From Acidobacteriota bacterium (lineage in GTDB: Bacteria; Acidobacteriota; UBA6911; RPQK01; JAJDTT01), in assembly GCA_028874215.1 (NCBI GenBank), contig JAPPLF010000080.1, positions 145,299 to 209,298 of the forward strand: DNA of 64,000 bases, written 5' to 3'. Made by a program: the position numbers and the translations under genes. Below are positions 33,687 to 42,368 of this stretch, in pieces; the stretch's first letter is position 1; the number at the start of each line of letters is the position of its first letter. The notes below the pieces were generated by a model. It ran no database searches and had not been told where the DNA came from. It saw nothing but the letters and a program-made list of their open reading frames with translations.

Positions 33687-34868
33687 ATGCAGATCACCAA
33701 AGTCGATTCCTACATCGTGGAAAATCCCTGGAACCCCTGGTTTTTCGTGCGAGTGGAGACGGATACGGGAGTCGTCGGCGTCGGCGAGGGGATCGGGTAC
33801 CACTGGTCCCTGGCGGCCCAGGCCTACCTGCGCCAGAACGGCGAGCATCTCTTCCTGGGGCGGGACCCACACGACATCGAGAAGATGGTCCTGGACACCC
33901 GCCAGATGCTGGGGATCGATCGGGGTCTGGGGATGGTGGAGAGGAGCGTTCTTTCGGCCGTGGAGCAGGCCTGCTGGGACATTCTGGGGAAGCACTACGG
34001 AGTCCCGGTCTACAAGTTGCTGGGCGGCAAGGTCCGCGACCGGATCCGGGTCTACGCCAACGGCTGGTACAACGACTTCGACGTCCGTGATGCCGGCCAA
34101 TGGGCGGCCAAGGCCAGAAAACTGGTGGATCAGGGCTACACGGCGCTCAAGTTCGATCCCTTCGGGGCCGCCTACCGGCGTCTCGAACCGTCCGAGTTCC
34201 GCCTGGCCGTGGACATCGTCGCCGCCGTGCGCGAGGCCACGGGGCCCGACACGGGTTTGATCGTGGAGGCGCACGCCCGGTTCCATCCCGAAGCCGCGAT
34301 TCAGTTCGGCAAGGCCATGGAGCCGTACGACCTGCTCTGGTACGAGGCGCCGACTCTCGGATACCTGGGTCCGGCACCCCTCAAGGAGGTGGCGTCCCGG
34401 GTCAATATTCCCATCGGGACCGACGTGGCCGGAATCAGCGACCTGGTCCAGGCCAGCCAGTACCTGCCCGGCCGGGCGGCCGGCGTCTACCAACCCGACG
34501 TGGGTTACTCCAGCGGGATCCTGGAAGTGAAGAAGATGTCCGCCCTTGCCGACGCCCTGGGTGTTTTCTTCGCTCCCCACATGTCCCTGGGGCCCATCTG
34601 CATGGCGGCTTCGATCCAGGTCAGCTTCACCGCGCCTGCCTTCCTGATCCAGGAGGCGTTCGCCGAATTCGCGTATCCCTCCTGGACCCGGGAACTGGTC
34701 ACCGGATCAGCCCCCATCCGGGACGGATACATCGAGTTGCCGGATAAACCTGGCCTCGGTGTGGAACTGGACGTCTCGGTGGCCCGCCAGCACCCCCTCA
34801 AGGGAGACCGGGTGATCGATCTCCTGGCCGAAGGCTGGGAGGGACGATCTGATGTGCTAAAGGCGTAA
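33687..34868 (+). CDS. Enolase superfamily (mandelate racemase/muconate lactonizing) protein
   Basis: 393-residue enzyme. The N-terminal capping domain starts MQITKVDSYIVENPW; the barrel carries YTALKFDPFG (acid/base Lys), LIVEAHARF, WYEAPT and PIGTDVAG (metal ligand positions), and FFAPHMSLGP (His). The His at the end of the barrel suggests the mandelate racemase or sugar-acid dehydratase subgroup. The VDxN ligand usual for the first metal site reads VEAH here. The ATG at 33687 is 13 nt from GGAGG (33669-33673); a GTG at 33675 is too close to it. The substrate is probably a sugar acid. Confidence 0.87.
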   Translation: MQITKVDSYIVENPWNPWFFVRVETDTGVVGVGEGIGYHWSLAAQAYLRQNGEHLFLGRDPHDIEKMVLDTRQMLGIDRGLGMVERSVLSAVEQACWDILGKHYGVPVYKLLGGKVRDRIRVYANGWYNDFDVRDAGQWAAKARKLVDQGYTALKFDPFGAAYRRLEPSEFRLAVDIVAAVREATGPDTGLIVEAHARFHPEAAIQFGKAMEPYDLLWYEAPTLGYLGPAPLKEVASRVNIPIGTDVAGISDLVQASQYLPGRAAGVYQPDVGYSSGILEVKKMSALADALGVFFAPHMSLGPICMAASIQVSFTAPAFLIQEAFAEFAYPSWTRELVTGSAPIRDGYIELPDKPGLGVELDVSVARQHPLKGDRVIDLLAEGWEGRSDVLKA

Positions 34869-34916
34869 CCCTCAGAGGAGCGCAGCTCCGTTTCGAAGGT
34901 CTTTGGCCGCAAACAG

Positions 34917-35135
34917 ATGCACATGCGAATCAATTTGGACATCCCGGATCGTGAACTTAAGGATGCTATTCGATTCACCGACGCCACGGCTGAATCGGAG
35001 GCTGTCGTTCGAGCTGTGGCAGAATTCAACCGCCTCTCCCGCATGGCGGCGCTCACCCGATTCTCTGGAACCTGTGTCGACTTGATCACACCGGAAGAAC
35101 TTCAGACCTCACGCCGGGCAACGGATCACGAATAG
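34917..35135 (+). CDS. Orphan VapB-like antitoxin
   Basis: 72-residue protein. MRINLDIPDRELKDAIRFTDAT and SEAVVRAVAEFNRL form a ribbon-helix-helix of the VapB type, and the tail (LTRFSGTCVDLITPEELQ) resembles a toxin-binding end. No PIN toxin follows: the next 128 nt are noncoding and lead to the MetE-like gene. It is either a solitary antitoxin or the remnant of a lost pair. An internal ATG at 34923 is an equally good start. Confidence 0.6.
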   Translation: MHMRINLDIPDRELKDAIRFTDATAESEAVVRAVAEFNRLSRMAALTRFSGTCVDLITPEELQTSRRATDHE

Positions 35136-35263
35136 GTCCAACTCCTTGAGGATTCCAACGCCCCCACGAACTATGGTGTTGTAGGTTTCCCAACTGCTCC
35201 GCTTGTTATGATCCCGCAAAGAAAACACAGGAGGGCCGGTGTCCAACCAGTCTGAGGATTCGT

Positions 35264-36277
35264 ATGGTCAAACCATTTCGCACGACGGTGACCGGAAGCT
35301 ATCCTCGCCCGGTCCAACCCGCTGACACTCTGCGCAAGCCGAAACTCAGCCGTGAGGAGGCCGATGAGATCATCCGGTGGGCGGTGCGCGACCAGGTGGA
35401 CGCCGGTCTGGACATCGTCACCGACGGCGAGGGCCGGCGCGAGAACATGTACTATTTCGTCCAGAAGCGGGTGGACGGCATCAGCTTCGAAGAGATGAAC
35501 TACCGGAAGTTCGGGACCGCCGGGTTCGGAATCGAGTTGGCGCAGGCGGTCGGTCCCCTCTCCAACCCCAGCGTCGGGCTGGCTCACGACTGGCGGGTGG
35601 CCCGGGATGCCGCTCCCGTAGGCGTCGAGGTCAAGCTCACCTGCATCGGCCCGCACATGCTGGCCAAATTCACGGATAACCGCCGGCCCGACCTTTACCC
35701 GGACGATGCCGCGCTCGCGGCCGGCTACGCCCGGATCCTGAACCAGGAGTTTCGGGAGGCGGTCCGGGCCGGTTGCGAGTTCATCCAGTTCGACGAACCG
35801 GCGTGGACCGCATTTCCTGAAGACGCGGTCTGGGCGGCGCAAACCCTGAAAATTGCCACCGAGGGACTCGGCATACGATTCGGCCTCCATGTCTGCGGGG
35901 GGAACGCGTACCGCAAACGGGTCTATTTCGCACGCTATACGGACATGGCCGAAGCCTTTCGCGCCGCTCCCGTCGACCAGGTCTCCCTGGAGCACTGCAC
36001 CCTGGAATACGACATGATGCCTCTCTGGGAAAAACTGGACTTTCGGGGGGAGTTCGCCGTGGGAGTGCTGGATCAACGAAGTGACGAGATCGAGCCACCG
36101 GAACTGATCGTCGAACGGACCCGGCCGGCCCTGGAGCATTTCCCTCCCGATCGCCTGCTGCTGGCGTCGGAGTGCGGCTTTCAGCACGTCCCGCTGGAGA
36201 TCACTCGCCAGAAGCTGAGGACTCTGGTGGCGGGAGCCGAACGGGCTCGAAGTGTCCTGGTCCGTCCATCCGGCTGA
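35264..36277 (+). CDS. MetE C-terminal-like (cobalamin-independent methionine synthase family) enzyme
   Basis: 337-residue stand-alone barrel homologous to the catalytic half of MetE. The Zn ligands are visible: His and Cys in FGLHVCGGNAY, Glu in VSLEHCTLEYD, Cys in LLASECGFQHV. TTVTGSYPRP at the N-terminus and IQFDEPAW complete the signature. It is too short for a full MetE (about 750 aa) and lacks the N-terminal folate half. Such proteins transfer methyl groups from substrates other than methyl-folate or act in demethylation. A solute symporter starts 15 nt downstream, so a methylated solute may be imported. Confidence 0.87.
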   Translation: MVKPFRTTVTGSYPRPVQPADTLRKPKLSREEADEIIRWAVRDQVDAGLDIVTDGEGRRENMYYFVQKRVDGISFEEMNYRKFGTAGFGIELAQAVGPLSNPSVGLAHDWRVARDAAPVGVEVKLTCIGPHMLAKFTDNRRPDLYPDDAALAAGYARILNQEFREAVRAGCEFIQFDEPAWTAFPEDAVWAAQTLKIATEGLGIRFGLHVCGGNAYRKRVYFARYTDMAEAFRAAPVDQVSLEHCTLEYDMMPLWEKLDFRGEFAVGVLDQRSDEIEPPELIVERTRPALEHFPPDRLLLASECGFQHVPLEITRQKLRTLVAGAERARSVLVRPSG

Positions 36278-36292
36278 GGAGTCGAGCAAACC

Positions 36293-38224
36293 GTGGGCAC
36301 CGTCTTCACACCTCTGGACACCGGCGTCTTCTTCGCCGCCCTGGCTCTGGTGATGGGCATCGGCCTGTTGGCGTCGCGGCGCGAAAACACGGCGGAGGCC
36401 TATTTTCTGGCGGGCCGCAACATCCCCTGGTGGGGCGTGGCCGGTTCCATCTACGGCAGCAACGTCAGCGCCAATCACATGATCGGGATGATGGGCATCG
36501 GCTTCAGCGTCGGTTTCGCTCAGAGCCACTTCGAGCTGGGAGCCATCGCCGGCCTCATGCTCCTCTGCTACGGGTTCCTCCCGGTCTATCGAAAGTTGAG
36601 GATCTACACCCTCTCCGAATACCTGGAGCGCCGGTACGACCAGCGCAGCCGGGCCGCCTACGCCATCATCCTGGTCATCACCATGGCTGTGGTCCAACTG
36701 GTGCCCGCGCTCTACATCGGCGCCCGTTCGAGTTGCGTGCTCATGGGCGGAGCCGCGCTCGAGGAGATCGGTCCGGAATCGATTCCTGGAGAGTTGCAGG
36801 ACGGGGAGGCGGGGTCAGCCGGTTCGTCCGGCGCGCCGGCCAAGTCGAAGCTGGGCGTGAATCGTTTTCATTACAGCGTCTTCGTTCTGATCCTGGCCGC
36901 CATCGCCACCAGCTACACCATTTTCGGGGGACTCAAGGCGGTCATCTGGACGGACGTGATCCAATCGGTCCTGCTGCTGTTGGGCGGCATTTTACTGGCG
37001 ATCCTCACCTTTGACCGGCTGGGAGGATGGAGCGCGCTGATGGACCTGGATCGAGCGGGGGCGGGAAAGATGCACCTCTATCTGCCCAGCGACCATCCGG
37101 ACCTGCCCTGGACCGGGGTTCTGACCGGCCTGATGGCTCTGCACATCTTCTATTGGGGAACGAACCAGTTCATCGTCCAGCGTGCGCTGAGCGCCCGGAG
37201 CGACTCGCAGGCGCGGCTGGGCATCGTAGCGGCGGGGTTCCTCAAGTTATTGATCCCCTTCTTTTCCATCGCCAGCGGAGTGGCTGCCTTCTATCTGTTC
37301 CAGTCCGAGCTCCCGAATCGTTCCGTGGCCCCCGACACCGCCTTCACCGAGTTGATCGTTCTGGTGATACAGCCGCTGGGATTCGGGCTCATCGGCGTGA
37401 TCGCGGCCGGCGCCGTGGGAGCCATCCTGTCCTCCATCGATTCCATGATGAACTCGGCCGCCACCATCGTCAGCATGGACCTCTACCGCCGGTATCTCAA
37501 TCCGCAGGCCAGCGACGCCCAGATGATCCGGGTGGGACGATGGTCCATCCTGGGGTTTGTCTCCCTCGCCAGCCTGTTCGCGCTTTTCGTCATCGATCCC
37601 AACTCGGAGAAGAATTTCTTCCTTCAGATCGTCGACTACCAGGGCTACCTGACCCCCGGGCTCCTGGTGGTCTTCCTGCTGGGGTTGTTCTGGCGGCGGA
37701 CGACGCCCACCGCGGCCTTCGTCACCATCGTCCTGGGCGTTATCTATTCCTGGGCCGTGGAGTGGATCTACGTCGCGTACCTGGCGCCATTGCCCGCGGT
37801 GGCGGCGGTGACCGGCGAGGTGCTCAACTTCTTTCACCGGGTCGTCGCGGTCGTTGTGCTATGCACGTTGACAGCGGTCCTGGTGAGCCGCTTGGGAAGT
37901 TGTCCCGAGGAAAAAGCGAAGCTGACCTGGGCTGGAGTGCTCGCCATTTCCCCCGAAGCAGTCAGGAATCTGCTGGCAGGCCTGGTGGCTTGGCTGGGGA
38001 TCATGGCGGCTCTGGCGGCGGCTGTGGCCGGCGGCGGACTGTCCCCGGTAGCGGCGGCCCTTCTCGGTTCGGTCCTGACCCTGGGGATGTTCTGGTTGCT
38101 GCTGAGGCGCCGGGCCCGGAGCCGAGGGCCCGTGAACCTGGTGTCCTGGGCCGTTCGCCAAGACCGATGTTGGGCCGGTTGCCTCTGCGCGGCCGCCGTC
38201 TTCTTCCTCTTCTATTTTTATTGA
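36293..38224 (+). CDS. Sodium:solute symporter (SSS family), long form
   Basis: 643-residue inner-membrane transporter, longer than the usual 480-550. The signature AEAYFLAGRNIPWWGVAGS and the helix LGLFWRRTTPTAAFVTIVLG are those of SSS proteins close to the SGLT/SglT branch. A hydrophilic insert of about 40 residues (near 160-200, SIPGELQDGEAGSAGSSGAP) and extra C-terminal helices account for the added length. Start GTG at 36293. It is in an operon with the MetE-like gene. Cargo not determined. Confidence 0.88.
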   Translation: MGTVFTPLDTGVFFAALALVMGIGLLASRRENTAEAYFLAGRNIPWWGVAGSIYGSNVSANHMIGMMGIGFSVGFAQSHFELGAIAGLMLLCYGFLPVYRKLRIYTLSEYLERRYDQRSRAAYAIILVITMAVVQLVPALYIGARSSCVLMGGAALEEIGPESIPGELQDGEAGSAGSSGAPAKSKLGVNRFHYSVFVLILAAIATSYTIFGGLKAVIWTDVIQSVLLLLGGILLAILTFDRLGGWSALMDLDRAGAGKMHLYLPSDHPDLPWTGVLTGLMALHIFYWGTNQFIVQRALSARSDSQARLGIVAAGFLKLLIPFFSIASGVAAFYLFQSELPNRSVAPDTAFTELIVLVIQPLGFGLIGVIAAGAVGAILSSIDSMMNSAATIVSMDLYRRYLNPQASDAQMIRVGRWSILGFVSLASLFALFVIDPNSEKNFFLQIVDYQGYLTPGLLVVFLLGLFWRRTTPTAAFVTIVLGVIYSWAVEWIYVAYLAPLPAVAAVTGEVLNFFHRVVAVVVLCTLTAVLVSRLGSCPEEKAKLTWAGVLAISPEAVRNLLAGLVAWLGIMAALAAAVAGGGLSPVAAALLGSVLTLGMFWLLLRRRARSRGPVNLVSWAVRQDRCWAGCLCAAAVFFLFYFY

Positions 38225-38226
38225 CG

Positions 38227-38304
38227 AGGAGCGGCGGTTTCCTAACCGCCGATTCTTAGACCGTCAAGGACCGCTGCGCACGGGTGGTTGGAAATCGCCG
38301 CTCC
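38227..38304. repeat. REP-like inverted pair between convergent genes
   Basis: Left unit AGGAGCGGCGGTTTCC... (38227-38257) and right unit (38281-38304) whose reverse complement reads GGAGCGGCGATTTCCAACC. Both match the units at 24763-24870. Each can fold into a GGCGGTT/AACCGCC hairpin. The location, right after the symporter stop and before the end of the convergent SDR gene, means it may also act as a transcription stop. Confidence 0.75.
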
Positions 38305-38321
38305 GCACTCTTTGCTCGGCT

Positions 38322-39149
38322 TCACCCCTTGGTCTGTTTCCGGACGGCCCTCCGGACGCCGGCCCGGAGCAGAGACGGAAACAGGAGTTTGACCAGAGGG
38401 AGGAATCCCATGGCCTTGGGGATGTAGAGGTTCCCTCCCGGTCCCGGAAGCGCTCCTGTGATTCGGCGCGAACACTCGCGGACGCTCACGCCACGCTCCC
38501 GCCGGGACCGATGCGAGGCGGAGCCCAGGGGTGACCCGTCGGCCGAGAGGGCGTGAGCCCGGAGCCGGGTGCTCCGGATCCATCCCGGCATCACGTTCAG
38601 AATGCGGACCTGGCCGTGCAACTCGGTCCGCAACGTCTCCAGGAGACCGTCCAGGGCGTGCTTGCTGGCGGTGTAGCCGCTGTGAAACGGCACGCCCACC
38701 CGGCCCTGGACGGAGGAGATGGCCACGATCATGCCGTGTTGCTTCTTCAAGGCCGGCAGCGCGGGATGGATGCAGTGGACGGCCCCCAGGTAGTTCACTT
38801 CCATGAGCGTTCTGTAAATCTCGACGTTGCGAACCTGGTCGAAGAGGGTCCACATGCTCAGGCCGGCGCTGAGGATGAGATAGTCCAGGGCTCCGAATTC
38901 GCCGGTCACCTTCGAGACCATTTCGCGGCACTGCCGGGCGTCGGTGACGTCGGTGGGGACAACGAGGCAGCCGGCTCCGGCTCGCCGGACTCCGGCGGCC
39001 GTTTCCTGCAGCGAATGCTCCGAGCGGGAACCCAATCCCAGGTTCATTCCCTGGGCGGCCAGATCAAGAGCCAGTCTCTTCCCCAGGCCGGAGGAGGCGC
39101 CGGTGATGAGTCCCGTCTTGCCGTGGAATTTGGATTTTCCTTTTGGCAT
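38322..39149 (-). CDS. Short-chain dehydrogenase/reductase
   Basis: 275-residue NAD(P)-dependent SDR. Cofactor motif GLITGASSGLGKRLAL, catalytic Ser in VAISSVQG and YTASK for Tyr and Lys. The C-terminal RRITGALPGPGGNLYIPKAMGFLPLVKLLFPSLLR has a hydrophobic, positively charged tail like those of membrane-associated lipid reductases. It lies 47 nt downstream of the alkyl-DHAP synthase on the same strand, so it is a candidate 1-alkyl- or acyl-DHAP reductase or fatty aldehyde reductase. That role is inference from context. Confidence 0.87.
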   Translation of the reverse strand: MPKGKSKFHGKTGLITGASSGLGKRLALDLAAQGMNLGLGSRSEHSLQETAAGVRRAGAGCLVVPTDVTDARQCREMVSKVTGEFGALDYLILSAGLSMWTLFDQVRNVEIYRTLMEVNYLGAVHCIHPALPALKKQHGMIVAISSVQGRVGVPFHSGYTASKHALDGLLETLRTELHGQVRILNVMPGWIRSTRLRAHALSADGSPLGSASHRSRRERGVSVRECSRRITGALPGPGGNLYIPKAMGFLPLVKLLFPSLLRAGVRRAVRKQTKG

Positions 39150-39196
39150 GGATCAAGTCGTGAGGTATCTCGTCCCGGCTGCGCGCGGGTGGGCAC

Positions 39197-40939
39197 TCAG
39201 TCGCCCAGGACGTTGTTTCGAATGCCGAAGATATTGTTGGGATCGGTGGACCGCTTGATCTCCTTCAGGAGCCGAATACCCCGGGAAGAGAGAGTGTGTT
39301 TCATGAACCCACTGCGGAGTTTACCGACTCCGTGGTGGTGGGAAATGGACCCGCCCGCATCGATGATGGCCTGGCGCAGTGAATGCTCGATCTCGCTGAA
39401 AACGGTTTCCGGGTCGTCCACGCCCTTGGCGTAGAAGCCGAACATGAAGTAGATACAGACTCCCGTGTGGTAGACCTGGGTGATTCGATAGGAGACATAG
39501 GGGCGTCCCGGCAGTTCCAGCTCTTGGTGCCGGGCCTGAGCCCGGGCCACGACGGCGTCGCAAACCTGGTGTATTCGGTTCCAGGGCACCGAGGTCTCGA
39601 AGGTCTCTCCCAGGATGTGGAAGTCCGACAGGAAGTCCCGGATATAGGCGATGGCGAAGGTGAGCCGATAGCCGCGGCGGCCGTTCTCGGCGCCGCCCGG
39701 CAGGCCTCCGTACTCATTGGCCAGTTTGTAGAGGCCCTTTTCCTGAAAGGCGACCTCTTCCCGGGATCCTTCCATGAGGATGGTGGCGGCGGACATCTGA
39801 TGGGGATCGAACCCCTTGACCTTGAGCACAAAGAATTTCTTCAGCTTGTCCAACCAGGCGGCCGATCCGGTGGGCCTCGGCTTCAGGGCCTGGCCGAAAC
39901 GGAATTGCACGTTGTCCACCAGACGGATGCTGGCGGGTACGAATCTGGTTTCAGCCAAGCTCCGAAGGAAGGCGACACCCTTGGCAAAGTCAGGAAAAAC
40001 GAGGGAGCCATACTTGCGGACCTGGGGCCGGGGATGGATCTTGATGATGGCGCTGGTGATGAGACCCAGGTTGCCTTCGCTTCCAAAGAAAAGACTCTGG
40101 GGCTGCATTCCCATGGAGACGCGGGGAGAGGCCGTCAGATGCTCCACCCGGCCGGTGGGCGTGATCAGCGTCACTTTTTCGACAATGTCCTCGATGTTGC
40201 CGTATCGATTCTTCTTCATCCCGCTGGCATTGGTGGCGATCCATCCTCCCAGGGTGGAGAGCTCGATGCTGTCGGGTTCGTGACCGGAGACGAAACCGGC
40301 CTTCCCGAGCTGGCGTTCCAGTTCCTCCCCCGTGATGCCCGCTTGGACCAGCGCCCGCTGGTTCTCGCGATCGATCCATTCGACGCGATTCATCCGCCTC
40401 ATGTCGACGGAAACGATCATGCGTTCTTCCGACGCCGGAAGTTTCAACGCGCAACTGACGCTGGTGCCGCCGCCGTAGGGAACGAGGCAGACATCTTGTG
40501 TCCGGGCCAGCGCCACCAGCATCGCACAATCTTTCTCCGCTTCGGGGTAGATGACCATATCGGCGACACGGTCCAGTTGGGAATAGACGACCCGGAAGAC
40601 TTCGTCGGCACTGGTCTGCCCGTGGCTGTGGATGAGTCTCTCGCGGTCGTCGAAGGTGTATTGATCGGGACGGTAGAAATTGGCCAGACGACGGCAGAAC
40701 CGGGTGTTCTTTCTGGGGGCGGGAACCGGTTTCGGATCGGCCTCGGGCCGTTTTTTCTTGAAATCGGGATCGAGTCCCAGGACTTCTCTCACGTACGGGA
40801 GGAAGTCTCGCATCTTGTAGCCGCACAGCTCGTAACGGTCACCGGTGAGTGTCACCGAGTCGTCGTCGTTGAGCACGAATCGGGTGTCGGCGAATCCCCA
40901 ACGGTGCCCCCAGATCGGATCGTTTTCTCGACTGGTCAT
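39197..40939 (-). CDS. Alkyldihydroxyacetonephosphate synthase-like FAD enzyme (ether lipid)
   Basis: 580-residue flavoprotein. The N-terminal part (GHRWGFADTRFVLNDDDS, LTGDRYELCGY) aligns with the KWxGWG...LTGKRYPLSG opening of eukaryotic AGPS. FAD domain: CLVPYGGGTSVSCAL, DSIELSTLGGWIATNASGM. The active-site motif SISHHHGVGKLR near the C-terminus has the triple His of AGPS. AGPS swaps the acyl chain of acyl-DHAP for a fatty alcohol, the step that makes ether lipids. A lactate/glycolate oxidase is less likely because of the N-terminal match and the HHH. It is upstream of an SDR; candidate operators lie in front. Confidence 0.87.
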   Translation of the reverse strand: MTSRENDPIWGHRWGFADTRFVLNDDDSVTLTGDRYELCGYKMRDFLPYVREVLGLDPDFKKKRPEADPKPVPAPRKNTRFCRRLANFYRPDQYTFDDRERLIHSHGQTSADEVFRVVYSQLDRVADMVIYPEAEKDCAMLVALARTQDVCLVPYGGGTSVSCALKLPASEERMIVSVDMRRMNRVEWIDRENQRALVQAGITGEELERQLGKAGFVSGHEPDSIELSTLGGWIATNASGMKKNRYGNIEDIVEKVTLITPTGRVEHLTASPRVSMGMQPQSLFFGSEGNLGLITSAIIKIHPRPQVRKYGSLVFPDFAKGVAFLRSLAETRFVPASIRLVDNVQFRFGQALKPRPTGSAAWLDKLKKFFVLKVKGFDPHQMSAATILMEGSREEVAFQEKGLYKLANEYGGLPGGAENGRRGYRLTFAIAYIRDFLSDFHILGETFETSVPWNRIHQVCDAVVARAQARHQELELPGRPYVSYRITQVYHTGVCIYFMFGFYAKGVDDPETVFSEIEHSLRQAIIDAGGSISHHHGVGKLRSGFMKHTLSSRGIRLLKEIKRSTDPNNIFGIRNNVLGD

Positions 40940-41032
40940 CGCTATTTTCCATTTTACTGCTTGTGCCCGGTCATTTGCTGAAGTATGGCCGTGGATCGGG
41001 ACACCGATTCCCGTGTTCTCGTGTGCGAGTGG

Positions 41033-41068
41033 TCACACCGAAAGTGATTTTTCACACTGAACGTGTGA
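41033..41068. promoter_or_regulatory. Two tandem TCACAC operator-like sites upstream of AGPS
   Basis: TCACAC-TGAAC-GTGTGA (41052-41068) is a perfect 6+5+6 palindrome. A degenerate copy, TCACAC-CGAAA-GTGA, lies at 41033-41047, in phase 19 bp away. The sites are about 95-130 nt upstream of the AGPS start codon, in a 230-nt gap. They look like binding sites of a dimeric regulator; the regulator is unknown. Confidence 0.45.
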
Positions 41069-41170
41069 TGCGCAACTCCGGGCGCTTCGAATCAGGAGAG
41101 GCCGTCCGGTCTACCATGGTCATCACACTGCCGCCGTCCGCCAGCGCCCGGATCGGCTGGCGCCATGCGT

Positions 41171-42037
41171 TCAACGGACGAATCGAAACCGGATTTCCCG
41201 GCGGGAGCGCGCGTGCCACCAGGTCTGGAAGTCCTCCGCGGGTCGAATTTCCGGGTTCAGGATACGGGCTCGAAGGGTGACCGGCAGCGGGTCCTGATCG
41301 AAGGGGTACGGATCGACGGCGACTCGGCGTTCGCCTGTCGGAAGAACACGGAGTGAGACTCGATCGTTCCAACACCTGCGCGGAATCTCCCGGAGAGTTC
41401 GCTCCTTGTCTCCACCGAAACAGAGGTGGAGCGACAGCGCGTCGCAGAGTTGCAGCAGGCGGATGTGAGGGTTCAGGTGGCGCGGCTTGACGGCGGCGGC
41501 CCATTCGGGAGCGCGCTTGATGCGTTCCGTGAGCAATCCCTGCAGAGCGTTTTGTTCGGCAACGAACTCCTTGGCTTCTTCCAGTTCTCTGCCTTTGGGT
41601 GGAGGCCACTCAGCGGGGATTCCGAACAGGGGATGGAGGAATGCCGGCGTGTGCCCGGACTGGACGCGTGGCGCGTGCAGCCAGTAGGCGTGCAAGCTGA
41701 TGAGCAGGGCGATATAGGGATGGTGGTGCCGGAAGCGGGATACGCCCAAGTGCCACCGCCGGAGGCCGTCGGACTGTTTGAGGCTCGTCAGATCCAACGG
41801 GAGGCCGTCGGAGGGGTCGATTTGGGGGTCGGCCTCCCACTCCCACCAGCCGTTGTCGTGCTCGGCGATGGCGAGGACGGTTTCGGCTCGCAGCGCTTCG
41901 GGGTCGCGGAAGGGTGCGTATCGACCGGGGCGGGCGAATTCGTGGTTGCCCCAGTGGGCGGCCAGGTAGCCGGCGGCCGCAGCGTGCTCCGGCTGCGAGA
42001 TGCACCAGAGTTCGCCGCCCACCGTGCGCTTGAGCAT
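41171..42037 (-). CDS. DUF3891 family protein
   Basis: 288-residue protein of DUF3891. It has HD-like His-rich motifs: AIAEHDNGWWEWE, SRFRHHHPYIALLISLHAYWL and LLQLCDALSLHLCF. The pattern suggests a metal-dependent hydrolase related to HD domains, but no activity is known for the family. It is on the same strand as the lipid block, 36 nt after the small membrane protein gene. ATG at 42037 gives the standard N-terminus (MLKRTVGGELWCISQPEHA). Confidence 0.82.
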   Translation of the reverse strand: MLKRTVGGELWCISQPEHAAAAGYLAAHWGNHEFARPGRYAPFRDPEALRAETVLAIAEHDNGWWEWEADPQIDPSDGLPLDLTSLKQSDGLRRWHLGVSRFRHHHPYIALLISLHAYWLHAPRVQSGHTPAFLHPLFGIPAEWPPPKGRELEEAKEFVAEQNALQGLLTERIKRAPEWAAAVKPRHLNPHIRLLQLCDALSLHLCFGGDKERTLREIPRRCWNDRVSLRVLPTGERRVAVDPYPFDQDPLPVTLRARILNPEIRPAEDFQTWWHARSRREIRFRFVR

Positions 42038-42073
42038 GGTTCCTCGGAACGGGTGAATCCTGAGGCCGGAAGA

Positions 42074-42277
42074 TCAGCCTTTCGAAAGGCGGCCGGCCCT
42101 CCAGAGCAGGAAGCCTGCCGCTGAAAGCAGGAACAGCGTCAGCAGCAGCTTCACCGGCCAGAGATCGAAGGTGTAGTAAAAGGAGGCCAACAACAAGAGG
42201 CCCACAAGCAACAGGAGCCAACCGCTGTATCGATACTCGCCGCGCCGTTTCCGCTCCTGGCTATCTCCGGTTTCCAT
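42074..42277 (-). CDS. Small two-helix membrane protein
   Basis: 67-residue protein with a charged N-terminus (ERKRRGEYRY) and two hydrophobic helices (GWLLLLVGLLLLASFYY and LLLTLFLLSAAGFLLW). No family recognised. It lies between the START-like and DUF3891 genes on the same strand, so it probably belongs to the same transcript. The clean amphipathic layout supports a real gene. Confidence 0.65.
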   Translation of the reverse strand: METGDSQERKRRGEYRYSGWLLLLVGLLLLASFYYTFDLWPVKLLLTLFLLSAAGFLLWRAGRLSKG

Positions 42278-42368
42278 GCCTTTGGCAGCCTAGCAGCCTG
42301 AAGCCCAAGTCTCTACCGCTCCACCGGTGGCGCGGCGACTCCGTTGTCGGAACCGGGATTCCGCCGAG

